Shown in pieces: positions 6,225-16,300 of a DNA stretch of 27,403 bases. How positions within the stretch are numbered: position 1 is the stretch's first letter; the number at the start of each line of letters is the position of its first letter. The DNA comes from a virus. Where the stretch lies: IMG/VR virus record IMGVR_UViG_3300010354_000498, positions 1-27,403 of that record; one strand, given 5' to 3'. The notes beneath the pieces were generated by a model, which saw only the letters and a list, made by a program, of their open reading frames with translations, had not been told where the DNA came from and did no database searches. The position numbers were made by a program, and so were the translations under genes.

Positions 6225-8883
6225 AACCAAGAGCAAGTGTGGTAGATCCAATACCCGCAACATTAACAATTAAGTCTGATCCAACTACGCTAAATGTAAT
6301 TGTTCCATTTCCAGTGCTTAAACCGTCCAAGGCAGTTACAATTCCAGAAGTTACCGCCCCATTTGAATTAATAGTGACGGCAGAACCAACAGTTGCAGAT
6401 GTTGCAGTAATAACTCCAATACTAATATTTGGAGTTCCTGTCAATCCTTGAGAAGTTGTTGAAATACCTGCAGTTGTTGCATATGTAGAAATTCCTGCAG
6501 TATTTGCATAAACCGCACGAGTTGCTGTTGTTGCAGTTCCTGAAAAAGTCGTTGCTGTTATAATTCCAGTGAAAGATGCATTTCCACTAGTTTCTAGGTT
6601 AATTTGAGGAGATGAAACGTTAGGTCCAAGTTGGAATCTTCCCGTTCCAAATTGATTGGATAGATTATCTACATACCATCTGTTAGTTCCATTTGTTCTT
6701 AGATAGAATCCACCAGAAGATCCAGTGTTGTTTGAAATAATTGAACCATTATTTGCAGAAATTAATAATCCAGGAAGGGTTCCTAATCCAGTAAGAATTT
6801 GACCTACTCTGAATTCGCCATTTGCAATATTACCAACTCTGATGCTATTATCAATTAAAGTTGATCCTGTAATGTGTACTCTATCTTGGGGAACAGTAGT
6901 TCCAATTCCAACAGAACCAATTCCAGTCGTAGTAATAACTGTTCCTGCTGTCCCTACAGAAATATTTGAAGTTTGTGTTGTTCCAGTAATTATTACTCCA
7001 GTGCTGGAAGTTTCAAATGTTTTGTTATTATCAAAGAAAAGTTCTACGGCACCATTACTATTAAATGTTGCCATAACTTCATCGCCAGAGAGAATATTGA
7101 CATCTTGAGGCGAGTATACTTTAATATTCAAATTTTTATCATCAGAAATTAAATAACTTTGAGTTGCTGATGTGTCATAATACATTGCAATATAATTAGA
7201 ACCACTAGTAGTTCTTAGTCTAATTCCAGGATTTAATCCGCTTACATGGACAGTTTCTTGATTATTAACAAATGTGGAAATACCACTTACGTAAAGTTGA
7301 GTTGTTGAAGTTACGCCAGAAACAGTAAGTGTATTTGTTGCATTTGTAGTTCCAATACCAATATTTGATAGAGTATGAATTCCTGTTGCAGTAGCAGTCC
7401 AATATGTTGGAACATTTAATGATGCTTCAATTGTTACTTGTCCAAATGAAGTACTGATTGAAATATTGTTTCCAGCAACAAGAGATGTTACAATTCCGCT
7501 AAGAGTAGATCCATTTCCAGAGAAAGATCCTGCAGTTAAAATTCCACTAATATTACCAGTACCATTTACAGTAAGAGTACCAAGAACATCTTGTGTTCCA
7601 ATACTTACTGTTGATCCAGTATAAATTCCAGTTGCAGTTTGATACCACTTTGATGGGTATGCCCAAGAAAGATTGCCATTCCCATCTGTAGTAAGTGCCT
7701 CATACTGAGATCCATTTGTTAATGGAAGAACTAAACTATAAATATCTGCCCCAGGAGGAGCCTCAATAGAAATGGCATGAGGATCACTACCTGGATAATA
7801 TGAATATAGATTAAGTTTAGTACTATTATTTGCTGCATCAATATTAAGATCAATTCCTCCAGAATATACTCTAACATTTGTATAACCGATACCAATGTTT
7901 AAATCTGGAGTAGTTGTTATTCCCGTTACAAGAGCTCCTCCCGAGACATGCAATCTTGCAGTTGGTGCATTTGTACCAAAACCAACATTGAAAGAACTAT
8001 TTCCATGAATCCATGCAGTATTTCCTGCTCCAATCACTAATTGATATGAACCTTCTTGAATTGGTGGAAGTCTTAGTGCTGAATTGGTATTTACATCATA
8101 AGAAAGACCACTTCCTCCAGTAGGTCCAATCATAACATTATATGATCCAGAAAGAGATGGTGCGCTAGGATTATTTCCTACACCATTACCTATAAAAATG
8201 TTATTATTTGTATCAGAATAGGATCCTCCTGCATATGCTCCAATGTAAATATTTTCACTAGCACCACTTGAACTTATATTTAATCCAGTTTCTTCGCCAA
8301 TAAAAATATTCCTTCTTGATAAAGTATTAATTCCTGTTCCGCCTCCTGCAGAATGACCTAAAACAATATTTGTTTTATCTTTATAAAAACCTACAATAAG
8401 TCCGTCAACGGAGGTTTCTCCGCCTAAAGTAAGATATCCACGACCTCCATATTCGGAATCTGCATCAGTGGTAAATGTTACCATTCCAGTAGCTTTAATA
8501 CCACCATTTACATATATTGCTGTTCCTGCATACCCAATTTCCCCAACTTCCAATTTAAATCTTGGATTCGTAGTACCAAGTCCAACGTTAGAATTAAGTC
8601 TATAAAGATTTGCAGTGTCAGTTTCTGTCCAAACATTATTTACATCAACAGTCACTCTATTTGATGCATATGTTACATCGAGATACTCTCCAAAATTAAT
8701 AGAAGTTATTGCTGTTCCAACAACACTTGCGTCATCTTCAACTCTAAGTGGAACAGTATTGATATTTAAAGTAACTGATGAACTAAATCCAACCCATTGA
8801 ACACCATTCCAAAAGAATGAAGTTCCATCTGGAGTTGTATATACTTCATTTAATGCTGGTGAATTTGGGAAATTTATTGACAC
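6223..8883 (-). CDS. Tail fibre protein (886 aa, GTG start)
   Basis: The start is the GTG at 8883-8881. It is chosen because the next residues (INFPNSPALNEVYTTPDGTSFFWNGVQWVGF) form a phage-fibre N-terminal module (FP.SP..G..Y....G..W.WNG..W) that a later start would destroy. Further on are repeated fibre phrases: a stretch around residues 185-260 with NIFIGEETGLNISSSG and NNNIFIGNGVG, resembling the NT.IG..AG repeats of S74-associated fibres; the shared GIHTLSNIGIGTTNATNTLTVSG cassette near residue 500; and the ISTTSQGLTGTPNISIG phrase near residue 810, also found in the S74 fibre. There is no S74 domain, and the C-terminus (GNGTITFSVVGSDLIVNVAGIGSTTLALG) looks like a plain beta end. It lies directly upstream of the S74 fibre gene, so the two may form consecutive segments or alternatives of one fibre. 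A late promoter is 20 bp upstream. Confidence 0.85.
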   Translation of the reverse strand: MSINFPNSPALNEVYTTPDGTSFFWNGVQWVGFSSSVTLNINTVPLRVEDDASVVGTAITSINFGEYLDVTYASNRVTVDVNNVWTETDTANLYRLNSNVGLGTTNPRFKLEVGEIGYAGTAIYVNGGIKATGMVTFTTDADSEYGGRGYLTLGGETSVDGLIVGFYKDKTNIVLGHSAGGGTGINTLSRRNIFIGEETGLNISSSGASENIYIGAYAGGSYSDTNNNIFIGNGVGNNPSAPSLSGSYNVMIGPTGGSGLSYDVNTNSALRLPPIQEGSYQLVIGAGNTAWIHGNSSFNVGFGTNAPTARLHVSGGALVTGITTTPDLNIGIGYTNVRVYSGGIDLNIDAANNSTKLNLYSYYPGSDPHAISIEAPPGADIYSLVLPLTNGSQYEALTTDGNGNLSWAYPSKWYQTATGIYTGSTVSIGTQDVLGTLTVNGTGNISGILTAGSFSGNGSTLSGIVTSLVAGNNISISTSFGQVTIEASLNVPTYWTATATGIHTLSNIGIGTTNATNTLTVSGVTSTTQLYVSGISTFVNNQETVHVSGLNPGIRLRTTSGSNYIAMYYDTSATQSYLISDDKNLNIKVYSPQDVNILSGDEVMATFNSNGAVELFFDNNKTFETSSTGVIITGTTQTSNISVGTAGTVITTTGIGSVGIGTTVPQDRVHITGSTLIDNSIRVGNIANGEFRVGQILTGLGTLPGLLISANNGSIISNNTGSSGGFYLRTNGTNRWYVDNLSNQFGTGRFQLGPNVSSPQINLETSGNASFTGIITATTFSGTATTATRAVYANTAGISTYATTAGISTTSQGLTGTPNISIGVITATSATVGSAVTINSNGAVTSGIVTALDGLSTGNGTITFSVVGSDLIVNVAGIGSTTLALG

Positions 8884-8902
8884 TTGTTTCGCCCTTTCTA
8901 GT

Positions 8903-8910
8903 TATTTATT
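8903..8910 (-). promoter_or_regulatory. Late promoter AATAAATA before the 886-aa fibre gene
   Basis: This minus-strand octamer has the same one-base variant as those at 6217 and 24121. It is only 20 bp from the GTG start, so the leader would be very short, with just a weak AAGG as ribosome site. Confidence 0.6.
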
Positions 8911-8916
8911 GAGAGA

Positions 8917-11097
8917 TTACACTGGAACAGTGCTTAAGGTTCCTGAATTATCAACAATTAATCTATATGCAGTTCCATTTGGCGCGGTTAAAATTAAACC
9001 TTGTGATGTATTAACTCCAACTTTAACGTCGCCAACAACAGTTAATTTAGAAGTTGCATTTGTAGTTCCAATTCCAACATTGGAAGTTGTATGAATACCC
9101 GTTACAGATGTTGCCCAATAGTTTGGAAGTGCAACTGTTGCAATTCCAGATGGAGTATATGAAATATTAAGATCACCAACAAAATCTATTGATGATACCG
9201 CTCCAGATAATGGTGATCCGTTATTTTTAATATAAATTGCATTTGATGGAACACCTCCATTGGGAGAAAAGTCTACCCATTGAGCACTATCGTCATCAAT
9301 GTAATAGATAAATCCTCTTCCCAAAGAACTATCATACCAAAGACTTCCACTTACAGGATCTATTGGAGCACTATCACCTATAGAAACAGAAACCCCATTT
9401 CCTCCACCTCCACCACCACCAGTAGTTCCAACTCCAGTTGCGCTAATTACAACCCTTCCTGTAGAATTTGTAATTGTAATATTACTTCCTGCAACAATAG
9501 AGGTAACAATCCCAGTCAGAGCATTTCCACTTCCATGGAATGTTAATGCTGTTATTGATGTTGCTGCAGAAACTTTTCCTGCAATAACATTACTAATGGT
9601 TGCTGCTGCAGAAATAACCGCATTTGGTACAGTTAATGAATTATAAGATAATCTTTGTTCTCCATTAACGGAATAATAATTACTTGAACCAACATCAATG
9701 TTTACATTTGAAACCCATGCATTTTTAGCATTATCCCATAAAAGATCTTTATTTGTGTCGCCATAAAGACGGATTCCACCTCCATCAGCAGTAATATCTG
9801 TTGCTGGAACAGTTGAACCAATTCCAATTATTTTGTTCTCTACTTGCAAAGTAACAGTTGAACTTATAAATTGAGTTCCATTTACGTATAAATCCCCAAG
9901 GACTCTAACTGCAGTTCCGCCAATATTAACTAATGCGGGAGCAGAAATATTCCCATCTTGGATAGAAATATCTCCAATTTTTGCTCCATAAGAACTAATA
10001 CTGTTAGCAATACTTAAATTTTCGTTAGAAACAATACTTCCATGAACATATAATGAAGTTCCAGAATCTCCAACTTTTCCGACGACTAATTGATAAAGTG
10101 GATTTGTCGTTCCAATTCCAACCTTAGCAGTTGTTCCAAGTCCAACATTACTTTGATCCCAACCAGTATTAACTGCTAGAGCAGTAAGTCCAGTAATTCT
10201 ACTACCATCTCCTTCAAAATATGAAGCAGTTACAACTCCAGTTGCATTAATGCCTCCTTTGACAAATAGACCTGTTGTTGCAGTAGAAGTTCCTACAGTA
10301 GTAACTCCAAGAGTTGCAACTCCAGAAACTAAAATATCACCAGAAACAGTTAATTTTGAAGTAGCATTAGTGGTTCCAACTCCAACATTGGAAAGAGTAT
10401 GAATCCCTGTTGCTGTTTGTTCCCAATAAGAGTCTCCCCCTCCACCACCACCTGCACTGTAAACAGTTACTCCATATCCACTTGTAGTAACTCCAACAGT
10501 GGGTCCTACAAAATTAATTGAAGTTACAAGACCAGCAGCACCTTTTATAATTCCATTTTCAAGAACAGTAACTCCAGCGATTACAGCTCCTGCAGATGAT
10601 CCAACTGTATTTGTAGCATATCCGATAATTTCAACAATGTCTCCAGAAAATGCTGGATCAGATAGTGTAATCTGAAGACCAGGAGAATATGTATAGCTTG
10701 TGGAGGATAATTTAACACCGTTTACGAATACGTCAACATAAGCTACTGTTGCTGTAAATGGGAAATCAATTTGACTTGCTGTTGCGGTATAAGTTTGCGA
10801 AGACCTAAGTTCTGGTAGAGCTGCCCATTCAACTCCACCATTTCCATTTGCTCTTAAATATTGAAAAGACCCGCCAGTGGTATTACCTGCACTGACAGAT
10901 CCTATAAGATCCAAATATTGAACTGTCGCAACACCAGATACTGAAATGTGAGTGCCACCTATTCCACCATAAACATGCAATCTATATGATGGTAAACTTG
11001 TCCCAATACCAACTCTATTAGTATTCGCATTTGCTAAAATAAGATTTGTATCAACCTCAAGACCATTCTTGACAACAAAATTCTTATTGATGCCCAT
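8917..11097 (-). CDS. Tail fibre protein (726 aa)
   Basis: The N-terminus (GINKNFVVKNGLEVDTNLILANANTNRVGIGTSLPSYRLHV) is a fibre-anchor type sequence with the VGIGT...LHV phrase. Residues about 100-165 form a beta-sandwich module common in phage fibres (TATASQIDF...YVDVFVNGVKLSSTSYTYSPG..ITL...GDIVEIIGY). Residues about 575-610 hold a second common module (SAPIDPVSGSLWYDSSLGRGFIYYIDDDSAQWVDFSP), which in other phages precedes the fibre tip. Two copies of the ATGIHT.SNVG.GTTNATSKLTV cassette occur, near residues 225 and 680. A Gly-rich hinge (GGGGGGGNG) sits near 560 and another near 218. The role is adhesion or a connecting fibre, inferred from composition and context. A perfect TATAAATA late promoter lies 40 bp upstream, and AGGAG lies 7 nt before the ATG. 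Confidence 0.85.
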   Translation of the reverse strand: MGINKNFVVKNGLEVDTNLILANANTNRVGIGTSLPSYRLHVYGGIGGTHISVSGVATVQYLDLIGSVSAGNTTGGSFQYLRANGNGGVEWAALPELRSSQTYTATASQIDFPFTATVAYVDVFVNGVKLSSTSYTYSPGLQITLSDPAFSGDIVEIIGYATNTVGSSAGAVIAGVTVLENGIIKGAAGLVTSINFVGPTVGVTTSGYGVTVYSAGGGGGGDSYWEQTATGIHTLSNVGVGTTNATSKLTVSGDILVSGVATLGVTTVGTSTATTGLFVKGGINATGVVTASYFEGDGSRITGLTALAVNTGWDQSNVGLGTTAKVGIGTTNPLYQLVVGKVGDSGTSLYVHGSIVSNENLSIANSISSYGAKIGDISIQDGNISAPALVNIGGTAVRVLGDLYVNGTQFISSTVTLQVENKIIGIGSTVPATDITADGGGIRLYGDTNKDLLWDNAKNAWVSNVNIDVGSSNYYSVNGEQRLSYNSLTVPNAVISAAATISNVIAGKVSAATSITALTFHGSGNALTGIVTSIVAGSNITITNSTGRVVISATGVGTTGGGGGGGNGVSVSIGDSAPIDPVSGSLWYDSSLGRGFIYYIDDDSAQWVDFSPNGGVPSNAIYIKNNGSPLSGAVSSIDFVGDLNISYTPSGIATVALPNYWATSVTGIHTTSNVGIGTTNATSKLTVVGDVKVGVNTSQGLILTAPNGTAYRLIVDNSGTLSTVPV
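9053..9118 (-). repeat. Dispersed fibre cassette (GIHT..SNVGIGTTNATSKLTV), one of five copies
   Basis: Closely similar DNA encoding the same phrase occurs at about 7318-7400 (886-aa gene), 9053-9118 and 10345-10430 (726-aa gene) and 12785-12860 (587-aa gene). A weaker form is near 19075-19140 (1799-aa gene). Copies share stretches of 15-30 bases and lie in the same orientation, so homologous exchange between fibre genes is possible. Confidence 0.75.
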
Positions 11098-11136
11098 TCT
11101 TTCTCCTGAGGTTCACTATCCCCTCTATTTTTTTAT

Positions 11137-11144
11137 TATTTATA
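11137..11144 (-). promoter_or_regulatory. Late promoter TATAAATA before the 726-aa fibre gene
   Basis: An exact match to the T4 late octamer on the minus strand, 40 bp upstream of the ATG at 11097, in a 53-bp AT-rich gap with no other visible function. Confidence 0.75.
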
Positions 11145-11150
11145 ATAAAT

Positions 11151-11522
11151 TTATGGTTTTTCTGGAAAAACTACATCAAGAGCAGTATCAAAATTATCAG
11201 TAATATCTCTTAGTGCTTGTCTATAATTTTTCCAAGCAGTGGGAATATTTGAACCAGTTTCTTTTGCCTTGACAACAACCCAATCACACTCTGCTAATAA
11301 TCTATCTCTTTCCTCTCTTATACGAATCCATGCAATATCTTGATCTTTAGGGGGATCTTTAAATTCGCCATCAACATAGAGAGATCCAATCTTAGGTTCT
11401 CCTTTTACATTCTCGATAAGAACATATTTTGGGTCCTTATCAATTTGTCCTCCAGGTACAGCATTTAAAATGTTTGTTACAACACCATCTTCAACATATG
11501 CGTAAAATTTAATAGCAGCCAT
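11151..11522 (-). CDS. Tail fibre assembly/chaperone-like protein (Phage_tail_APC type)
   Basis: This 123-aa protein has an N-terminal beta part (KFYAYVEDGVVTNILNAVPGGQID) and a C-terminal helical part (about residues 62-115) with the pattern W.RIREERDRLLAECDW......G..IP.AWKNYRQALRDI. That is the hallmark of the small tail-assembly chaperone family found beside phage fibre and tail genes. It lies between the Gly-rich adhesin gene and the 726-aa fibre gene, so it probably helps fold or attach one of these. It has a strong ribosome site (AAGGAG, 8 nt before the ATG) and a near-late octamer TATAAATT 22 bp upstream. The region spanning its ribosome site is exactly complementary over 9 nt to the candidate small RNA at 24135-24193. 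The family assignment is from motif memory. Confidence 0.8.
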   Translation of the reverse strand: MAAIKFYAYVEDGVVTNILNAVPGGQIDKDPKYVLIENVKGEPKIGSLYVDGEFKDPPKDQDIAWIRIREERDRLLAECDWVVVKAKETGSNIPTAWKNYRQALRDITDNFDTALDVVFPEKP

Positions 11523-11543
11523 TTTTTAAACTCCTTATATATT

Positions 11544-11551
11544 AATTTATA
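11544..11551 (-). promoter_or_regulatory. Possible late promoter TATAAATT before the 123-aa chaperone gene
   Basis: It matches the late octamer in 7 of 8 bases and sits 22 bp before the ATG, in the gap where other late promoters of this window lie. The last base departs from consensus, so it is weaker evidence than the other octamers. Confidence 0.4.
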
Positions 11552-11558
11552 AAAGTAA

Positions 11559-13322
11559 TTACCACATCCAAATTCTTACACATCCGCCGCCGCCATATCC
11601 AGCAACTTGTGTACTATTAGATCCACCACCGCCACCGCCAGGGAATCCGCCATTTGATCCTGGAGTAGATCCAGATCCTCCATTACCACCTTTACCCATA
11701 CCACCATAAAGTGATGTTACACCAATACCAGCGGCAAGATTAAGACTTCCAAGACTTCTTGTTACTCCTCCTGCTCCAGAAGAAGAAGAACCCCCGCCGC
11801 CTCCTGCGGATGGTCCAAAAATGGAATTTCCTCCATTATTTGCACCTCCACTTCCTCCTGCGGCAGAAAAATAACCACCAGCGCCAGCAGATGCTGCTAC
11901 TACTGAAATAAGAACATTATCTCCACCAGCTCCTCCTGTAGCGCCACTTCCTCCTCTTCCACCATCTGCTCTTAGGTAGTTATCTGCAGCAACTTCGAAA
12001 TAACTTTCTCCGCCATTTCCTCCTGCACCATTACTACCCCTATTTCCACCTGCACCAGCAACTAAAGCACAAAGATCTGGAAGATCTTGAGCTCTGAATA
12101 ATCTTTGATTAACAGAACCAGATCCACCTCCTCCAGCACTTGAAGCTGAGGCGCCGCCACCACCGCCACCAACTACTTGGACAAATACCCAATTAATTGG
12201 CCCATAATTTGCTTTAGTGAATGTTCCACTGACTGCAACATTTAAGTTTGCGTCGAAACTTACAAATTTAACCTGAACTGTGCTTGCAACACCTACTAAT
12301 CCATCTCCATTTCCAACATATCGTAGAGCAGTTGTTACACCAGTAATATTTGCCCCACCTCCAATGAATAAATGTTGCGAAGTTTGAAGGTCGCCATTTA
12401 CATACTCTGTAATACCAATTTTGCCAACTGGTCCAACTTCTAAAACATAATTTGCATTTGTAGTTCCAATTCCAACATTACTAGTAGAGGAGGTAACACT
12501 TAATGCGGTTCCTCCAGTTCCAACTCTCAAACCTGCAGAGGTAACAATGCCAGTTGCGGTTATGTTACCAACTCGAAGCAAATCAGAAGATGGAGTATAA
12601 GTTAAAGAGGTATCAATTCTAACTTCTTCTCCGCCAGAAGAAGATTCCACAAATGTTACATATTGAGTTGTAGTAGTAGAACCTGATGAAACTAAGTCTA
12701 CGGTTGTAGATGTAGTTGCAGTTCCAGTAAGATTTCCTACAAAAGTTGTAGCAGTAACAACTCCAGTAAAAATAGCGTCTCCAGATACAGTTAATTTAGA
12801 AGTTGCATTTGTAGTTCCGATACCAACATTGGAAGTTGTATGAATTCCAGAGGCAGAATTAACGAAAAAACCTTTATCGTCAAAAGCACTAATTGTTACA
12901 ATTCCTGTACCAGTCGTAGATCCTGAAGATACAATTGTAATATTTGTTCCAGCTACAATAGTTGTAACAAGACCTACAAGAGTAGATCCATTACCTTGAT
13001 AAGAACCTGCAGTAATAATGCCTACTGCATTTATTCCTTGCTCATTAATTGTTACACCAGTTCCAACATCCAATCTTGGAGTAATTGTAGTTACTCCTAA
13101 GATACTCAAGTTATTTGGAATATATGTTACAGCAATACCAGCATTAGAGAGGTATTGCCCATCACCATAGTAAGTGACAATACCTGTAGTTGCTGTTATA
13201 AACCCTGATTGAACTTTAACACTACCGAGAGTAGCAATTCCAGTAACAACCAAACCTTGATCACATGTTGGAGCAGAACTTCCAGATTTACTTCTAATTG
13301 TGTTAACCTGAATTATAGACAT
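11559..13322 (-). CDS. Fibre protein with glycine-rich receptor-binding tip (587 aa)
   Basis: Residues 1-380 are fibre shaft: an N-terminal SIIQVNTIRSKSGSSAPTCDQGLVVTGIATLG segment, then ATTGIVTYYGDGQYL and the SGIHTTSNVGIGTTNATSKLTVSG cassette shared with the 726- and 886-aa fibres. From about 381 to the end the chain is extremely glycine-rich, with blocks such as GGGGGGASASSAGGGG, GAGGNRGSNGAGGNGG, GGRGGSGATGGAGG and PGGGGGGSN. These are separated by short hydrophobic stretches, and the chain ends with CVRIWMW. In T2/S16-type gp38 adhesins, Gly-rich blocks pack as polyglycine-II helices that carry the receptor-specific loops; a similar tip is inferred here. The chaperone-like gene follows directly, which fits an adhesin. 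A perfect TATAAATA late promoter lies 35 bp upstream; no clear ribosome site is seen. Confidence 0.85.
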   Translation of the reverse strand: MSIIQVNTIRSKSGSSAPTCDQGLVVTGIATLGSVKVQSGFITATTGIVTYYGDGQYLSNAGIAVTYIPNNLSILGVTTITPRLDVGTGVTINEQGINAVGIITAGSYQGNGSTLVGLVTTIVAGTNITIVSSGSTTGTGIVTISAFDDKGFFVNSASGIHTTSNVGIGTTNATSKLTVSGDAIFTGVVTATTFVGNLTGTATTSTTVDLVSSGSTTTTQYVTFVESSSGGEEVRIDTSLTYTPSSDLLRVGNITATGIVTSAGLRVGTGGTALSVTSSTSNVGIGTTNANYVLEVGPVGKIGITEYVNGDLQTSQHLFIGGGANITGVTTALRYVGNGDGLVGVASTVQVKFVSFDANLNVAVSGTFTKANYGPINWVFVQVVGGGGGGASASSAGGGGSGSVNQRLFRAQDLPDLCALVAGAGGNRGSNGAGGNGGESYFEVAADNYLRADGGRGGSGATGGAGGDNVLISVVAASAGAGGYFSAAGGSGGANNGGNSIFGPSAGGGGGSSSSGAGGVTRSLGSLNLAAGIGVTSLYGGMGKGGNGGSGSTPGSNGGFPGGGGGGSNSTQVAGYGGGGCVRIWMW

Positions 13323-13356
13323 AGTATTGTGGGGTCTCTTTTTTTCTCTTGTACTT

Positions 13357-13364
13357 TATTTATA
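13357..13364 (-). promoter_or_regulatory. Late promoter TATAAATA before the Gly-rich adhesin gene
   Basis: An exact late octamer on the minus strand, 35 bp before the ATG at 13322, in the 56-bp gap after the 1754-aa gene. Confidence 0.75.
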
Positions 13365-13378
13365 GGATAATATAGAAG

Positions 13379-16300
13379 TTATGCTTGAGTTTCAATCCAA
13401 GTTAAGCGTCCTGAAACAATAAATGGTGCAGAACCTCTAATCAATGAAGTATCAATTGGTCTTACTGCAAGAGTAAGAACGTCAGGACCATCTGGATAGA
13501 TGCTATCTCCTCCAAGAACAGAGTTTCCAAGGACTGCGACATCACTTAAATCAACCGTAGTTCCATTCAATCCTCTCTTAAGTGAAATGCCATCAAACGC
13601 TCCACCGCCTTGAGCTCTAAATGAATATACAACTTGACCACTACTAAATGTATCTCCAATTTCATGTCTATACATTTGACTTAAACTTGGAGATCCAACT
13701 TCTTCATAGTCATCGTTTGCTAGTTTTGCATTAACAACAAGATTGACTTCACAATCATGAGAGGTTAAAACATTTGCAGATTTTAGAATAATCTGCATTC
13801 TGTTAATAATTTCTCTGTAACCAATGTTACCTGTAGTTGAATTATCTACAGATGGAGCAAGGCGAATTGTAACTAGAGGAATGAATTCTTTTAAAGTTTC
13901 CGCAGTACCAGAATATGCATAAAGTGCAGTGTTTGTACTTCTTGTAGCTAAAGCATCTTTATCTACAAATAGTCTATAGGTATCAGTATAACGAGTTGCA
14001 TTACTTGTAGTATCAACTTCAATTGCGGTAATTCTAGTATCAGGTTCAAAAGTACCAGCAGTTGGTGAAGTAATATATTGACCAACTGCAAGAATTTGTC
14101 CTTCAGTTCTGTTGATTGAAGTTATAACTGTTGAACCAATACTAGTTCTTCCTGTTGGAACAACTCCATTATAGTTTGCAATGCCACCATTAGTGAATGG
14201 AAGTACTTTAGAATCAGCTGAGAAATGATAAACTTTATCTTGGTCAAATCTACCATCCATAATAACAGATACTCCCCAATGATATAGTGAAGGACCAAAG
14301 TAAGGATCATCAAGTGTTTCCACTTCATATCTTACAGGAAGATTACCTGATCTGAAGTATGCTTCAGTGAACTTATTGTTATGAATAAATTCATGACAGT
14401 ATTTAACTTCACCCATTTGAGTCTTCATACCAAATCTAATTGTACCAGCGCCATACCAAGAATAATCCATGAATACCATCTGGATACGATTGGTATCAAT
14501 CTTATATCCACTAACACCAGTTCCGTCCATTCTATCAATATTCCACTCTTCTTGAGGAATAATAGTGTCAATCACTTTGCTCGCAACAACGTTTGACATA
14601 GTTTTTGATCTATATGCAGGTTGTACATACATTAGATCATCATCAAGAATTCTAGTCACTTTATAAGTTTGACCTCTAATAATAACTCTATTTGCAGGAG
14701 AAATTTGAGTTGTTAATTTACCACCACTTGCTCTTACTAAATGTTTTCCAGTTTCAACACTGAATCTACCTGCCAATTGTTGAGTATTAGATCTTCTTAC
14801 AACAGACAAGATTTCGCCATCAAATTGGAAGAAAAATCCATTCTGATCATCAAACATTCCACACTTAAGCAATCCATCTCTCCATCCTGTCAAATTAAAT
14901 TGAGGGAATCCTTCAATCTTAGAGTCAGTTAATGGAGTTGCAGTCTGAATCTTTACGTTAAAATCATCAATAACTTGAACAATTCTATATTCATCATTCA
15001 ATTCCTTAGGATAGTCACAATTTAAAATTTGGAATCTTTGATAATCATCAAGTGGTGCAAAGGTAGAAATTCCATGAGGGAATTTTGTTTGGACGATAAT
15101 ATTTGTAGAAACTCCAATTTGACCATCAATCTTAATTGCATCAATATCAAATGTTGGATTAAAGTTAATCGCCATTGAACATTGAATACCTTTTCCAGCT
15201 TGATACCTGAAATATCTTCTTGTTTGGCGGATTAATTGCGTATTTGGTACAAGTCCTGAAGACATTTGCACAGCACCATCAAACGGTCTATGAATTACCT
15301 TTGATTCACTTAGGGCATAAAATCTAGTTGGAATAAAATATTTTGCATTTTGAGTTTCAAATGTGGGTTCAGTTTCAAGTTTAATTGAGGTATTACTCTT
15401 AACTTGAACAATTCTAGATTCAAAATATGATCCAGGTCCAGTAGTTGCTTTAGTAGTATAGATTCTAAACGTATCTCCATTGGAGAAATCGCTATAGAAC
15501 TTAGTATTAGTTCCAGATACAAGATTTGATGTTGTAGTTACACCTACAGTTCCTTCGCCAGTAATGAATCCTTTGACACTTCTAGAAGTAAATAAGTGTT
15601 GAGTTGTACTACCTAAACTGGTAATAGTAATCAGATTTGTATTTGTTGGATCATTAAGTCTATTTAATGCGAGACTTTGTTGAGTGGAAAGTCCAATGTG
15701 ATCTCCGTCAAGAGTTCTTACAAAATATTCTCCACCATTAACTAAAGGACCAATTGCAGCAAATCCTTGACTGCTATATGTAACTTTAGTTCCATCTGCA
15801 AGTCTATGATCAGGAATTTTGATCCAATTTGATCCAATTCCAACTCTCGAGGTATCTCCTCCCGATAAACCATTTACAACTTCTGGAATTTCTACAGTTG
15901 TATTCAAAACAAATTGATTAGAAACTGCATCTGTTACCGTATAAGTATCATCAGCTGCTCCATCAGTATCCACACTAATATAATGAGTTCCAATTCCACC
16001 ACTAGACGTAAAGGATACAATACCGCAAAGTTTAACTGGAGTTGTAGTTATATCTTTATAGTATACATTAAGTCTATTTTTTGTAGTAGGTACGGATACC
16101 GTGATATAAGTTAAAGGATTTCTTCTGGTAACAATATATCTTCTATAGTAATACCAATAATACCTTCTTCTCCATCTCTTTCTATATCTTCTAGTATAGT
16201 AGTAATAGTAAAAGTAAGAAGTCTCAATACCTACAACCTGATGAAGACCTTGAATCAATAGATTTTCTGATGCAGGACCTTCATATCCACTTAATTGAAT

